Below are positions 21,982 to 32,955 of a stretch of DNA of 64,000 nucleotides, one piece after another (positions within the stretch are counted from its first letter, which is position 1; every line of letters starts with the position of its first letter). Location of the stretch: assembly GCA_015680685.1 (NCBI GenBank), contig MNCI01029688.1, forward strand, positions 328,900-392,899, written 5' to 3'. The DNA comes from Gnetum montanum (lineage: Eukaryota > Streptophyta > Gnetopsida > Gnetales > Gnetaceae). The notes beneath the pieces were generated by a model. That model did not search any database and was not told the origin of the DNA. It saw only the letters and a list, made by a program, of their open reading frames with translations. The translations under genes were made by a program, and so were the position numbers.

Positions 21982-23965
21982 ATGCCTGTCCTACAAGACT
22001 ACGATAATGCCACATCTAGTGAGGCAATTCATTAGAGAACCAATGAATTATATGACAATGAAGATTGGAGTACGCAATCCAAGGTGGGGATTTCTTATAA
22101 ACATAAATGAAGGCAGCATCATCCCAATGCATGAAAGCATAACTTACTCGATGAAGATGAACCCCTATTGGCCACTACAAGCCTAACACAAATACAAGAG
22201 GCTATTCGAATCTCCCATAGGCATCGTAAAGAGAGATGAATACCCAAGCTCAATTTAAACAACTTTCCCAATTTCTCAGGAGGCTATGACTTAGATCTAC
22301 AACAACATTTACAAGCATTCTATGATCCCTATGCATAGAACAACATTGATAATGGTTGGAAAAAACTCAAACTCTTTCCTATGATACTGGTTGGCCAAGT
22401 AAAAGTATGGTATAGATCATTAAAACCAAATTCAATTCGATGTTGGCCAACAATGGTAGAACTCTTTAATGAAAGATATCAAACCTATGAAAGAGTGTCG
22501 GCCTTGAGGAAACAAATCCAAGAGTGGAAACAAGCACAACATGAACCCTTGGACATGGCCTTAGAAAGATATTATGCATTGTTAAAAAACTGTCTAGGCC
22601 ATGAGTTCTCCAAGGAAAGGCTAATGTACCATATAATTGATGGGCTTCGTAATGAAACAAGAGAGACCCTAGGGATGTATGCCCAAGGTCAACTCTATGA
22701 ACTACAAGCTCATCAATTCCAAGAACTTATTCAGAAGGTAGCAAAAGAAGAAGGAGAAATGGCTAGATGGACAAGTGTTGAAAAACATCAATGGGACCAA
22801 AATCTCAACTTAACAGAGGCCCATAATCAAAAAAAGGAGAAATCAACCCATCTCAAGGAGGAAGAACCATCAACAATCATTAGATGAAATTGAGGCAAAG
22901 ATCAATAAGATGTTGGAATGGATGCATAAAAAGTGTGGATAATATATCAATATTATTAGAGATAGATTTTTGACAACCTGAGAAGTAGGACAAAATATCA
23001 TTAGACAATCGAAAAGAAGGGGTGAGGAAAATAAAAGATCAACTGCCAATCATATGTATGAATGCAACATTTTCCTATACGATCACCCCAAGGGCCAATG
23101 CCCAATCTTGTTACATTTATATGAGCATTGGGGAATCACATTACACCCAAAGTTCGTACAGAGATACTATGTTTGATCACAGTGAAAATAATCCAAATCA
23201 TGGGGAAAGCCATCCCTAAACTAGAGACACCCTTCGTATAATCCAAATCCAAATGTTTATCTAGTTCAACATCCTATTTTCCCAACTGGGTCAACATACT
23301 CTATCACACCACATTATCATTCTTCTCAATACTATTAGCCCATTTCCTCAACACAACCACTGCCTTGTGTACCTTACACTTCTCCTAAATTTCAACATTC
23401 TCATCCTTTCCTTCCTTCTACATCGGCACCAACTATTCCTAAAGTGTCTACACAAAAGCAACAACCCACAAACATTACTTGTGCTACTATTTCCAATAGC
23501 AGTGAGAGACCTCCTCAACATCAAAGGCGTCGTTTCTTTAGACATGACCGTAGGAAGGGAAACATAGTTCCATGGTCGTTGCATTCTCCAACTCAGCACA
23601 AGTCCAATACTATGGTGCATCCTTCTCCTTGAACCCAACGCCTCGTGTCACCTCATCAGCGCCACCAATTAACACTCCAACAATCATACGGCCCAATGAA
23701 TATAGCCATGGAGGATGACATCCCAATCCTTGCATACCATCTTACGGTCTCAAGTATCATAGTGGGTTAACTCTTTACTCAAGAACTACATCTTATAAAT
23801 TTCCCCACTATGCTTACTATAATCAAGTGTGTGAACCCTAATGGGGTGAGTATGACAAAGTTTCGATATTTCCAACATGCAAGGATCCTCATCTTTCATT
23901 TATTAATCCTCACCATGCTCAACTGTTTAGTTATGGGGGATATTCCCCATTCTAATAATAAGCAG
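21982..23965 (+). pseudogene. Element B: gag (nearly complete length)
   Basis: ATG at 21982 gives MPVLQDYDNATSSEAIH, matching the B2 Gag start. The core is open from 22381 to 22887: WKKLKLFP-x-IL, GQVKVWYRSLKPNSIRCWP, NERYQTYERVSALRKQIQEW, ALERYYALLKN, then ERLMYHIIDGLRNETRE and a helical EEGEMARW end. At 23059-23095 is a zinc-knuckle-like C-x2-F-x3-H-x4-C (CNIFLYDHPKGQC), second Cys replaced by Phe. A Pro/Ser/Tyr/His-rich C-terminal third follows, with frameshifts, ending near 23965 in an SPF-like tail as in B2. There is no protease downstream. Gag packages element RNA in the cytoplasm. Confidence 0.82.
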
Positions 23966-25295
23966 GATTAATAAATATTTTTTATTTTCCTTGATTCTAC
24001 AATTTTTTATTTTCCAGTTTTTCATTTTTTAATTTCTTATTTTATCTTTTTGTCTTTTTGTATTTTTATCTTTTTATAAGTAATCTCATCTACGAATAAA
24101 ACACTCATGTGGCTCGTTGGTTGAGGTATGTTCTATGTTATCGAGTCTCGAGTGATCAATTATTTGGACAGTGAGCCCATTACACCCACTCATCCATTAT
24201 ACAAATAAGAGTTTTTGTTCGAGGGTATAGTGATATTCTTGACATTCTTAAAACTTAAAATTAATTTTGTGTTAATTGTACCTAGAATGAAGAAGGATGG
24301 ACCAAGAGGGATTGATTAGGATGTGACATCAAGGGGACTTGCAGATTCTCCTTGGTGATGTCTACGAGAGTTATCATGCAACGTGGTTGTACTAAGATCC
24401 TTGTAGATCTAACGCAAAATGGGAGTAAGAGTAATCAAAAGGCACTTAAAAATCCAATGCTATTCTAGGGGGTCCCACTGGAAAGACATGCATCCATGCT
24501 TGAGGGTTGGTAGCTTCTCTGGATTTAGCATTCAAAAAAAAAAAAACAAAGTACCATAAAGTAAAAATCATTCATCTCTTGAACAAAATGTAAGTGATCA
24601 TATGCCTTGTTATTATGGTACTCTCATAGTTGCTCATCATGGGATGAAACAATGTGGTGTCACATTAATCAAAGGAATGAACTTGGCCCTAATCTTGGAA
24701 TGACAATTTAATGACACATTAATCATGCTTTACACACTGGATTCATTGTGCCCTAGGTCAATTACCTCATGTCCTAATCTCTACAATCCCTTCTCTAGTC
24801 TATCTCATCTTGCTGTTCATGTAATTGTACCTCGTTCTGGTGATACTTACATGTGTGTGTTTTTTGGAACCAATGTGGATTACATTTAACCCTTCTAGTT
24901 CCTATAGACATTTTTAAGATGTGGTTATGCAAGGGTATTAGAGGTTGTAACTTGCTTTGGGGAGGATCCACTTGCATAATTTTTGTAATTTGCACTCATA
25001 ACACATCTTTCGCACATCATCTATTACCCTTAGCATATTGTCAACGATATTATTTCCCTTATTACTATCCCTCTGATTCAAACATTCCTATGAACCATCA
25101 CATAGCCTTTTTCTCTCCCATATCATCTAAGGTCTTTATTGATAAATTCCACACCATCATAATTTTCGTGCCTTTAGAACTAGTTGAATTATCCTAGACC
25201 CTTTAACAACAGTCCAGATGTCCTTAGTTTACATCGTTTAATTTCAAAAAAATATTAAAAATTCAGTACATTCTATAAAGTGCCCTAACTTCAAT
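23966..25295 (+). other. Element B: spacer after gag
   Basis: Aligns with 32640-31860 of B2 on the minus strand. Shared segments include GATCCTTGTAGATCTAACG, a GGGAGTAAGAGTA block and TGGATTACATTTAACCC. An A-rich tract (24535-24546) stands where B2 has a CT/GA microsatellite. No coding pattern is seen. Confidence 0.6.
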
Positions 25296-25400
25296 AGGTT
25301 GTGATATCGTGTATGTGATATCATGACGAATGCGATATCACTTCTGCGCTATCGCATACATAATATCAAATTAAATATATATATATATATATATACGCAA
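25296..25400 (+). promoter_or_regulatory. Element B: internal promoter-like module with U3 motifs
   Basis: Contains GTGATATCG (25301), GTGATATCATG, GCGATATCAC (25332) and CGCTATCGCATAC, followed by an (AT)n tract (25374-25395) ending TATATACGC. GTGATATCG and the 10-mer GCGATATCAC are identical to motifs in this element's own U3 (21044 and 21086). The module lies about 490-590 bases before the aORF ATG, comparable to the A and C copies. I infer a promoter driving the aORF. Confidence 0.5.
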
Positions 25401-25888
25401 ATCCCCTGCACCTATCACCATCATTTGCAACTGTTCACATGGGGGAAGTTTTTCAAAATTTTCTCTACAACTTGCGATTGCACGTCTCTTGCTTTCATAT
25501 CCATAACTCGCTCGTTGGTACTCTGATTTTCATTCCATTTGAACCTACCTGAACCTGGAATGTTCAACTTAATCGTGGGGGAGGGGCACACACCGAATAG
25601 TGCATAAATGTTTTGAAATTAGTCACTGCCCGAAGGACATTATTAAGGATAATTAGTTATAAAATTAATGATAAATGTGCCAAAAAAATTTCATCTCCTT
25701 AGTTATATCGGGAAACTAGATTTGGAAACCACCTAAGCAAAGAGGATTAAATATCATAATCTTTCGGGGACATTTTCTCCTAATAATTAATATCACACAG
25801 AGATAAAGCAAATTCATTAAGGCAAGCAGTAAGGTATAACCTAACTTTGGTAACAACCTTACTAATGATTGGCCCTATGTGATTGTAG
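25401..25888 (+). other. Element B: leader region and splice-acceptor-like end before aORF
   Basis: Aligns in order with the leader in A2, A3, A4 and C: a TTTTTCAAAATTTTCT block, CATAACTCGCTCG, a CCTGGAATGTTCAACTT block, then AT-rich sequence. It ends TATGTGATTGTAG directly before ATG 25889. The B2 counterpart ends TGTGTGATTATAG and A4 ends TTGTGATTATAG, each also touching ATG. This conserved AG just before the ATG looks like an intron acceptor. Confidence 0.4.
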
Positions 25889-27600
25889 ATGACCACAAAA
25901 CATGGACAATAGGAAGGTCCTGCTAAAGGTGTGATCAAGCAACCTAGGAGAGGTGAAGGACAAGCTGTTGCTGAACAACATGCAGAGCAGGAAGAATAAT
26001 AATTTAGTATTCATCAAGAAGACCCTGCCACTGTACAATCAAGGTAGGTGGAAGGAAGAGCTGCTGCAGTGTCTGAACAGGGACGACATCTCATGTTGCC
26101 CTAGGATTGTGTTTAGGTCATCCATGAAAGGTCCATATTAATTGCAGTGATTGTGGAATTAAACTTTGAACCTTTCACATAATTTGCTTTGGAGGCCATT
26201 AGAGATCACCTCAAAGGGTCCCCATTGTGACCTACCCTCTCTGAAAGCGGTGCTTGGTAATTAGGAGAAATGTACCAATTTTGGCACAACAAAGAAGAAG
26301 GCACTACGATTAACATTTGTGGTGTGACTATTGATTTCTCTATTCAAGCCATTTTGAAAGTATTAAACCTTCTTAATACAGGGCCAAAGATTGCTCGGTT
26401 GTCTACTTGCTCAAACCATGATGTGCAACAAGTTTGGTTAAATAGGGTGTACAACATGGAAGATAAGACCTATGGGGAGTTAACGATAGAAGAAAAGATT
26501 TATTTCAAAATAGGGACTTATCACATCTTCCCCATAAGAGGTTTAAAAATAATTTCAACATATGAGGCAAGAAGATGTGTAGTATTGATGGGAAAGGTTA
26601 ATGCTAACCTGCCTCATCTATATTTTACGAAGATCTTAAGGCGATTTGAAGAACGGAAGACAGGGAAGTTTGTGTTGCCCTTCCCTTGTCTTATTAGGAA
26701 GCTATGCTGCCATGCTAGTATCAGAGGATACACCAATGATTTCCTCAAAAAAGTTCAAAATGCTTCATATGCCGAACTGCTAAAGCGACCAGTTGGAAGA
26801 AAACACTGTGGTTGGAACAAGAAAAAGAACAAATGGCAGGGCCAATTGCAACTCAACTTGGAGGACCTAGCCAACTTCCAAGCACAAGACCCAATCAACA
26901 ACAAGATTACAGACCATCGATGAGCCATCTCAGGGCCATCATTGAGACAGTTAGTTAGGGAGGTTGTGATGATGCAAATCTTTTCCACATCATTGACGAT
27001 GTTGTACAACCTACAATTTTTATGGATTGCATGCGAGGTGAAGTGTTCATTCAGATAGGATGAGGGGAGAGCACTTGGTCACAATAGATTTTAGGGAACA
27101 CTACGTCCTTTCAAGTGCAGTTGGAAACTAGTGAAGGGGCCACAGTGGTGGTCATGTAGCACTAGGATGCAACGGGTGCTGCAGAAGTGGTCGCAACCTA
27201 TATTAAAGAATCATTTAATGTGCATGTTGTGCCACCAGTAGATCTTACAGGAGCACAGGATGCTCGAAATCTGGCTGGTACCTCAATGACTCCTGTAGAA
27301 CATGAAGATGTACTCGACCGATTACTGCAACTAGGATAGGTAATGACGTCCTTGTTTAACATCCCACAAGATGTTACAGTAATACAATCAGATCTCATTT
27401 CCACCAAGGGGAAGCTGGTCGTGATAGAGATGAGGGTTGAGCATGCTGAAGAAAAAGTGAAAAGATTGCAAGAAAGGCTCGTGACCCTGCAAGCAACACA
27501 GCAAGCTCTTTCTCAATTTGTTCCTGTAGACCAGTTGGACACTTTCAAAATTGAGTAGCTCAATAAATTGTTGATAGAGAATAAATTGTTGCAAAGGCAT
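25889..27600 (+). pseudogene. Element B: additional ORF (aORF), 3'-truncated
   Basis: Starts at ATG 25889 with early stops. The stretch 26270-26923 is open for 217 codons, the best-preserved aORF segment here: MYQFWHNKEEGTTINICGV, YNMEDKTYGELTIEEKIYF, GTYHIFPIRGLKIISTYEA, VNANLPHLYFTKILRRFEE, LPFPCLIRKLC and a RGYTNDFLKKV end. The FPCLIRKLC part resembles, by eye, the FPSLI-x-x-LC signature of the Pfam putative plant transposon protein family. From 27340 to 27557 an open frame is Glu/Lys/Leu/Gln-rich, the beginning of the coiled coil. The remaining coiled coil, the C-terminal block and the polypurine tract are deleted up to the 3' LTR. Confidence 0.75.
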
Positions 27601-28313
27601 CCTAGTAAGCCTTCTCTATCCTAGTAAGGTAGGGAATTTTTGTCAGTTTTTCCTCTCAACCTTTTCTCCCAATGCATGCCCGCAATGTGATGATTGTGAT
27701 TGTACGACATCTTTATTCGAGTGTGATGTACTTGGACACGCACATGACCGGTAATAAAAATCGAGATTACTTCATCATTGCAGCATCCACTTAGCTTAAT
27801 TATTTATTTATTTAATTGTTATTCACTGCTTTCTTAGTTAATATCCCTTCACCCTTATCTCCTAGTAACGCGAAATGAGTACAACTTAATCATGAGCATT
27901 TAAGTGTGACTACTTGGTAACCCAGTAGCGTACCTAGGCCATGTGCTTGGTAATCCCAGTGGTAGTCATGCACGAGGTCCAAGATGTGTATGGATGATTA
28001 AGGAATGGATGCTCATTGCACTTAGGCTAGTTTAGATTCTCTCTCATCCTCTCTCTATCCTAGCTTAGTTGATATTATTTCCCATCATACCCAGAAGTAG
28101 CATTAGTGTAGGAACACATCATACACCTCACTCTGGACTAAACCATATATGACAAACCTAATACTAATCCAAGTGGGAAGATAGCGAACTGCAATCTATG
28201 AGTAACTGTCTAGATACCACAACTAGTCCATCTGCGAAGTTCGACCAGATTGTGCATGAAGTGCTCGTATTCGTATGGTATGGTTGAGTGTAGGGGTACC
28301 TCGCCACTCATCA
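27601..28313 (+). repeat. Element B: 3' LTR lacking U3
   Basis: Matches the 5' LTR from its position 21157 onward and ends TCGCCACTCATCA at the target duplication. The first about 137 bp (TATA box and GATATC motifs) are missing. At the deletion edge CCTAGTAAG occurs twice, at 27601 and 27620. Confidence 0.88.
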
Positions 28314-30120
28314 TATGTTATACAAATATCCCATAAATTCCTTTTCTCCATGAGTAACAATAGATAAGTGAATAAAGGAAAGGATGCTAAAATGAAACTA
28401 CGGGTTTTAACAAATTATAACAAAACTAACGATGCTTGAGCCACATTAACGATTAACAAACACCAACGATTTGGTAGGCATGATTCCCGACTAGACTACC
28501 AATGTGTGTTTTTTCCCATTCGTGAGGTGGCAGTCATCGGTGGCACCGGCAGCGGATGTAGACAGAATCTCTGCACGTGTTGACGACAACGAAGCAGGCA
28601 ACCAAAACGCAAGAACTGAACGACAAACTGTAGGAGCTATTGAAGGAGCCCAGCCTACATGTGTCATCCATTTGGACAATAGAAGAAGCACCAGCACAAC
28701 TACTAAAAGACCATTCCAAGCACTTGCTGGACTGTTTCCACCAAACCTTGTACATGGACATTGATGTTAACCATGGGAAACGCCTACTCAACGTGCGCAT
28801 CTGTGTCTACTAGCTGATCCACTAGCTTGTTGAAATGTTTTGCAAGTGTCATCTCCAACTACCCTGCGTAGGCTTATTGCTGAAAAACGTAGTTAAACTT
28901 CCATTTTCTTCCAGCGTTGTGAGCTGCAGCCACAATTTTCTACTCTCAAATTCTTGAAGAACGACATCAAGAACCTCAAACGACTTTTGCTTATTTGAGA
29001 CACTATCTTCATTAATCTTGAAGTGCAGAATGCCTTTCTTGTAGACTGAAATTCGTAGAATCAATGGCAAATCCGGTGAATCTGGTTCTGGGTTTTTATG
29101 GATTTCTTGGCAGTGAGATCATCATCATGGAGGGTAATTTCACTGACTATGAGATCAGAGGAGTGGGTTTTCTTGAATCAAAACTGATTGCAGAAGGGTG
29201 TTTGGTTGTAGTTTTGGAACTCTTCCTTCCTCCAAGCTGAGATTATCTAAGAGAAATGCAAGAAAACTATGCCCAAAAGAAAATACCAGATCGATGCTCA
29301 ACAAAACCTTGCCATGGATGCTATATTTGGTTGACCAGCGGGTCAGTATATTAGCGGTCTAGCCTTGTGGTGTTTCTCATGCTTTAAGGGTAATGGTCAT
29401 AAGGAAAATCATGGTCAAGCGTCAAAAGTGCAGTGGAGGAATGGTCAGTTGAAAATCTGAAAAACATTTCTTCTCGTGTGCTTTGACTTAAAAAAATCAT
29501 TATCCAAAGATGTTGGTAGAGGAGTGTGTTGCTGCTCAATAGGTGCATTTTTTTTCAAATCATTCACAAAATTCGTTGGAGATAACATCTTGCCAAGGTA
29601 TCACTAGGGAAACATATGTCAGAAACCCATTATTGTCCTTAGCATCTACGTGACCACACTAAAGGAAGTTGTGTTCCCTTCTTTTATTGGATTGTTAACA
29701 ACCTAACTCATCATCTCGTCTTCCCTTCCTTTTATGATGCCTTTATACACTTTGAGAAACTTCCTTTCCAAAAATACCAAGGCAATAATGTGCCATCATC
29801 ATGATGATCACAATTGTTATATTACTTGTATATGTTAGCAGTTTTCTTTATGAGTTAATATCGATGTCTATCATACATGAAATCTTTAATTACTTCATGT
29901 ATGGTCTCCTCTCCAACTATTCAATACAAAATACAATACCTTTTGAACACAATGAATTACTAATACAACATTGCAAAATCTGAAATCATTTACATCTTCG
30001 AGACTTGCATAAATTGTAATTGTAAGGGTAACCTTGCCAATCAAAATTTTAGATTAAAATTCTAAACTAAACTTTTCTTAACAACTCCCTACTCAATGGA
30101 ATGGAAGAAATGTGCCAATA
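28314..30120. mobile_element. Right part of block X
   Basis: Begins with the second TATGT target copy of element B and ends where A3 gag resumes at 30121. 28319-28490 and 29330-30120 are AT-rich with no recognised feature. The G+C-richer middle is listed separately. Confidence 0.45.
28490..29330 (-). pseudogene. Unidentified gene-derived fragment
   Basis: Base composition and codon-like texture are unlike the surrounding AT-rich sequence. On the minus strand, 29070-28849 is open for 73 codons (PLILRISVYKKGILHFKIN, SFEVLDVVLQEFESRKLWL) and 28800-28490 has open stretches in two frames. The plus strand is also partly open (28504-28764, RQTVGAIEGAQP). I cannot assign a family. It could be exon sequence carried by block X, now frameshifted. 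Confidence 0.3.
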
Positions 30121-30191
30121 GATGCACCACTTGATGAAGTGGTGCAAAAGAAAACCTTACCCATCCAAACATCCATTCTTGAAATATCACA
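30121..30191 (+). pseudogene. Element A3: short gag segment between two insertions
   Basis: ACCACTTGATGAAGTGGTGC through CATTCTTGAAATATCAC aligns with A2 7827-7896. The segment is framed by block X on the left and element B2 on the right. TCACA (30187-30191) is the left target copy of B2. Confidence 0.85.
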
Positions 30192-31054
30192 TGATGAGTG
30201 GCGAGGTACCCCTACACTCAACCATACGAATATGAGCGTTCATGCACGATCTGGTCGAACTCTGTGGACAGGCTAGTTTTGATATCTAGATTGTTACACA
30301 TTGATCGCAGTTCGTTGTCTTCCTAGTTGGACTAGTATTTGCTATGTCACATATGGTTTAGTCCAGAGTGAGGCGTCTGATGTGATCCTGAACTAATGCT
30401 ACCCCTAGAGACAATGGAAAATAATCTTGATTAAACTAATAAGCAATAGGAAATGAAGTCTAAGCTAGCCCAAGTGCAATGAGCATCTGTTCCTTAATCA
30501 TCTGTACACATCTTGGACCTCGTGCACAACTACTACTAGGATTACCAAGCGTAGATCCTAGGTACACTACTAGGTTACCAAGTAGTCACACTTAAATGCT
30601 CGTGATTAAGTCATACTCATTCTGCAGTTAACAACAAGAATAGTAAATGATGGTAAAGAAATATTAACTAAGAAAATAATAAATAACAATAACAATTAAA
30701 TAATTAAACTAAGTGAATGCTACAATGATGAAGTAATCTCGATCTTTATTGCTGATCATGTGTGTGTCCAAGCATGTCACACTCGAATAAAGGTTCCGTA
30801 CAATTTCAAGCATCACACTACGGGCATGCACTGGGAAAATAATCTAACTTCTACAGAAACAAACTGCAAGAGTCTAGCTACAATTAACTCAAAAGATTCC
30901 TAGGTGTGGTGGAGGGCCACTTATTTATAGGCTAGAATAGACGTTGCGTAAATGGGGCTGCATATACGGGGCCTAGTATACACACTGGGCTTAGTATATG
31001 GGGCTGCGTATACGGGGCCTAGTATACGCAGTCCCTGAAAACCATGATTCATCA
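30192..31054 (-). repeat. Element B2: 3' LTR
   Basis: On the minus strand it runs from TGATGAATCATGG to CGCCACTCATCA. U3 carries GTATAC-type motifs (GCGTATAC, TAGTATACGC, GGGGCTGCGTATACGG) near 30960-31030. The TATA box is plus-strand TATTTATA at 30922-30929. Confidence 0.93.
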
Positions 31055-31064
31055 TACCCCCACG
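31055..31064 (-). promoter_or_regulatory. Element B2: polypurine tract
   Basis: Minus-strand CGTGGGGGTA touches the 3' LTR start TGATGA. It is the best-preserved purine tract of the group, together with those at 51170 and 55905. Confidence 0.85.
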
Positions 31065-31664
31065 ATTGAATAACAACTCGTCCTCAAGTCAAAGAAAGTG
31101 AGGAACAAGCTTAATTGAATATATAGTGGATAGGTATGGGATTATTGATTGGCTAGGAATTTATTCATGCTGTAGTGTAGAATTAAACAAAATTTGGACA
31201 CAGACACAAAGACAAAACTTGTGGAACTCATGGGATTCCTGGTAGTGGTGGCTCCTCCATGAATGCCTTTCCTTTGTTCTACGTGCTAGGCTTCTAAGAT
31301 TGATATCATTGAAGAAGCACTTGATGTTTCTCCTCGTCTATTTGAGGATTATGAGTCATTCATGGTGATGTTCCAATGTTTGATAAGGTCGGCATTTTTC
31401 ATGGGCATGGAAGCTATGGGAACACTTGATTGGCCTTGACATGCATGCTGTCAATAGGCATCGTTCCTCTTCATAGGCTTGGGGCCTAACCTATCCTCCT
31501 TTTACTTTGATAGATTATGCAATAACAGAAGTTCCATGATGGATGTTGAATGATTGTGCCTTTTGCTCTGCATGTTTTGCATGAGGTCCTTGGTCTCTGC
31601 CTCCCCCAGGTCATTTGGTTGCACCTTGAGAAGGTCCTCATTGTTGTCTTCTTTTAGGGGCCAT
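31065..31664 (-). pseudogene. Element B2: aORF start (internally deleted) and 3'UTR
   Basis: The minus-strand ATG at 31664 follows TGTGTGATTATAG, aligning with the B aORF start at 25889. The first codons (MAPKRRQQ) and the later KHAEQ segment match B. After roughly 100 codons with stops the sequence passes directly into the conserved 3'UTR (CAATAATCCCATACC, CTTGAGGACGAGT). The globular, coiled-coil and C-terminal parts are gone. Confidence 0.6.
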
Positions 31665-32440
31665 CTATAATCACACAAAGATCAATTGTTAGTAAGGTTA
31701 TTGAAAAAAGTTCAATGATTTCATACCTTACTCATTGCCTTTAATAAATGTTGAATTCTTTACTTAGTTTGATTTTAGAGTTTGAAATTTTTTAAGGAAG
31801 TTGCCCTAAAAGTTTAATGTCAGACCTAGTTTTGAGGAACGTTTGATAAAATGATAACAAAGAAAATAATAGATTTGGAAATGAAGTACTTAGAGGGTAT
31901 AAGATGATGTGCTCGTGTGCAACAAGTACAAATTACAAAAGTCACGCAAGTGGGTCCTCCCCAAAGTAGGTTCCAACCTATATGCCCTTGTGTAACCACA
32001 CCTTAAGATGTCTGTAGCCTCTAGAAGGGTTAAATGTAATCTATACTGATGCAGAAAAATACACACATGTTGATACCACCTTGATGAGGTATGAATTCAA
32101 TGCTATACAAGACATGAGTCACAAATATATGAACAATGTGATGGAATGAATTGGAGAAGGGATTACAAAGATTGGGACGTGAGGTAACTGACTTAGGGCA
32201 CAATGAATCTTGAGTGTAGGGCATGATTAATGTGTCATTAGCCTGTCGTTCCAAAATCAAGACCAAGTCCATTCCTCTGATCAGTGACATAGCATCATCT
32301 CATCAAATGATGGACAACCATAAGAGCACCATGATAGCAAGGCATATGATTACTTGGTGTTTTGTGCAAGGGAGGAGTGACTTGGAATTTCTTTGCAGCA
32401 TACTTTTTGTTTGGCCACTTTGGCACACTTTATTTTCTCT

Positions 32441-32484
<44 letters not shown>

Positions 32485-32955
32485 TTTTTTTTTGATTTTT
32501 TTGGGTGCCTTTAATACTCTTACTCCCATTTTTCGTTAGATCTACAAGGATCTTAGTACAACCAAGCTGCATGATAGCACCTACAGATGTCACCAAGGAG
32601 AATCCATGAGTTCCCTTGATGTCACGCCCTGGCCATTCCCTCTTAGTCCATCATTTTTCACTCTAGGCACATTGAAGACAGAATTACTTTAAGTTTTAAT
32701 GATGTCAAGAATATCATCGTACCTAGAGTAGAACCTCTTATTAATAGAATGGTTGGGTGGATGTGATGGGCTCACTATTTAAATAATTAATCACCTGAGA
32801 CTTGATAGCATAGAACAACACCTCAACCAATGAGTCACATGAGTGTTTTATTTGTAGATGAGGTTACTCATAAAAAGATAAAAAGATAAAACAATAAATT
32901 AAAAGGTGAAAAACTAGAAAACAAAAAGTTGAAAAATTAAAGAAATAGAAAAATA
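31665..32955 (-). other. Element B2: spacer between gag and aORF start
   Basis: Aligns with 23966-25888 of element B but lacks the counterpart of about 25010-25780, including the internal GATATC/TATA module. A CT tract at 32436-32481 (GA on the coding strand) gives rise to spurious Arg-Glu and Leu-Ser open frames. Confidence 0.6.
32436..32481. repeat. (CT)n microsatellite
   Basis: Nearly pure CT dinucleotide run interrupted once near its start (TCTTCT), followed by a T-rich run. Confidence 0.95.

Larger units (their letters stand above)
21021..28313 (+). mobile_element. Element B: non-autonomous LTR retrotransposon with gag and aORF but no pol
   Basis: Bounded by TGATGAG and CTCATCA and flanked by a perfect 5-bp target duplication TATGT (21016-21020, 28314-28318). 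It contains a 5' LTR, a primer site, a gag frame, a 1.9 kb spacer, an aORF and a 5'-truncated 3' LTR. No protease, RT or integrase is present. The sequence after gag matches that in B2, which also lacks pol, so pol absence is a property of the family and not a chance deletion. It would depend on a related autonomous element such as family A. The intact duplication and longer open frames suggest it is younger than A2 and A3. Confidence 0.9.

Noticed and set aside
25374-25395. AT microsatellite as an origin or matrix-attachment site
   Set aside because: A short AT run alone does not support this; its place after the GATATC cluster fits a TATA-like role better.
26755-27009. Minus-strand open frame over the aORF of element B
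   Set aside because: Antisense to the conserved aORF; no independent similarity.
32223-32596. Open frames with Leu-Ser or Arg-Glu runs in B2 spacer
   Set aside because: Produced by the CT tract; not conserved in element B, where an A-rich tract stands at that site.
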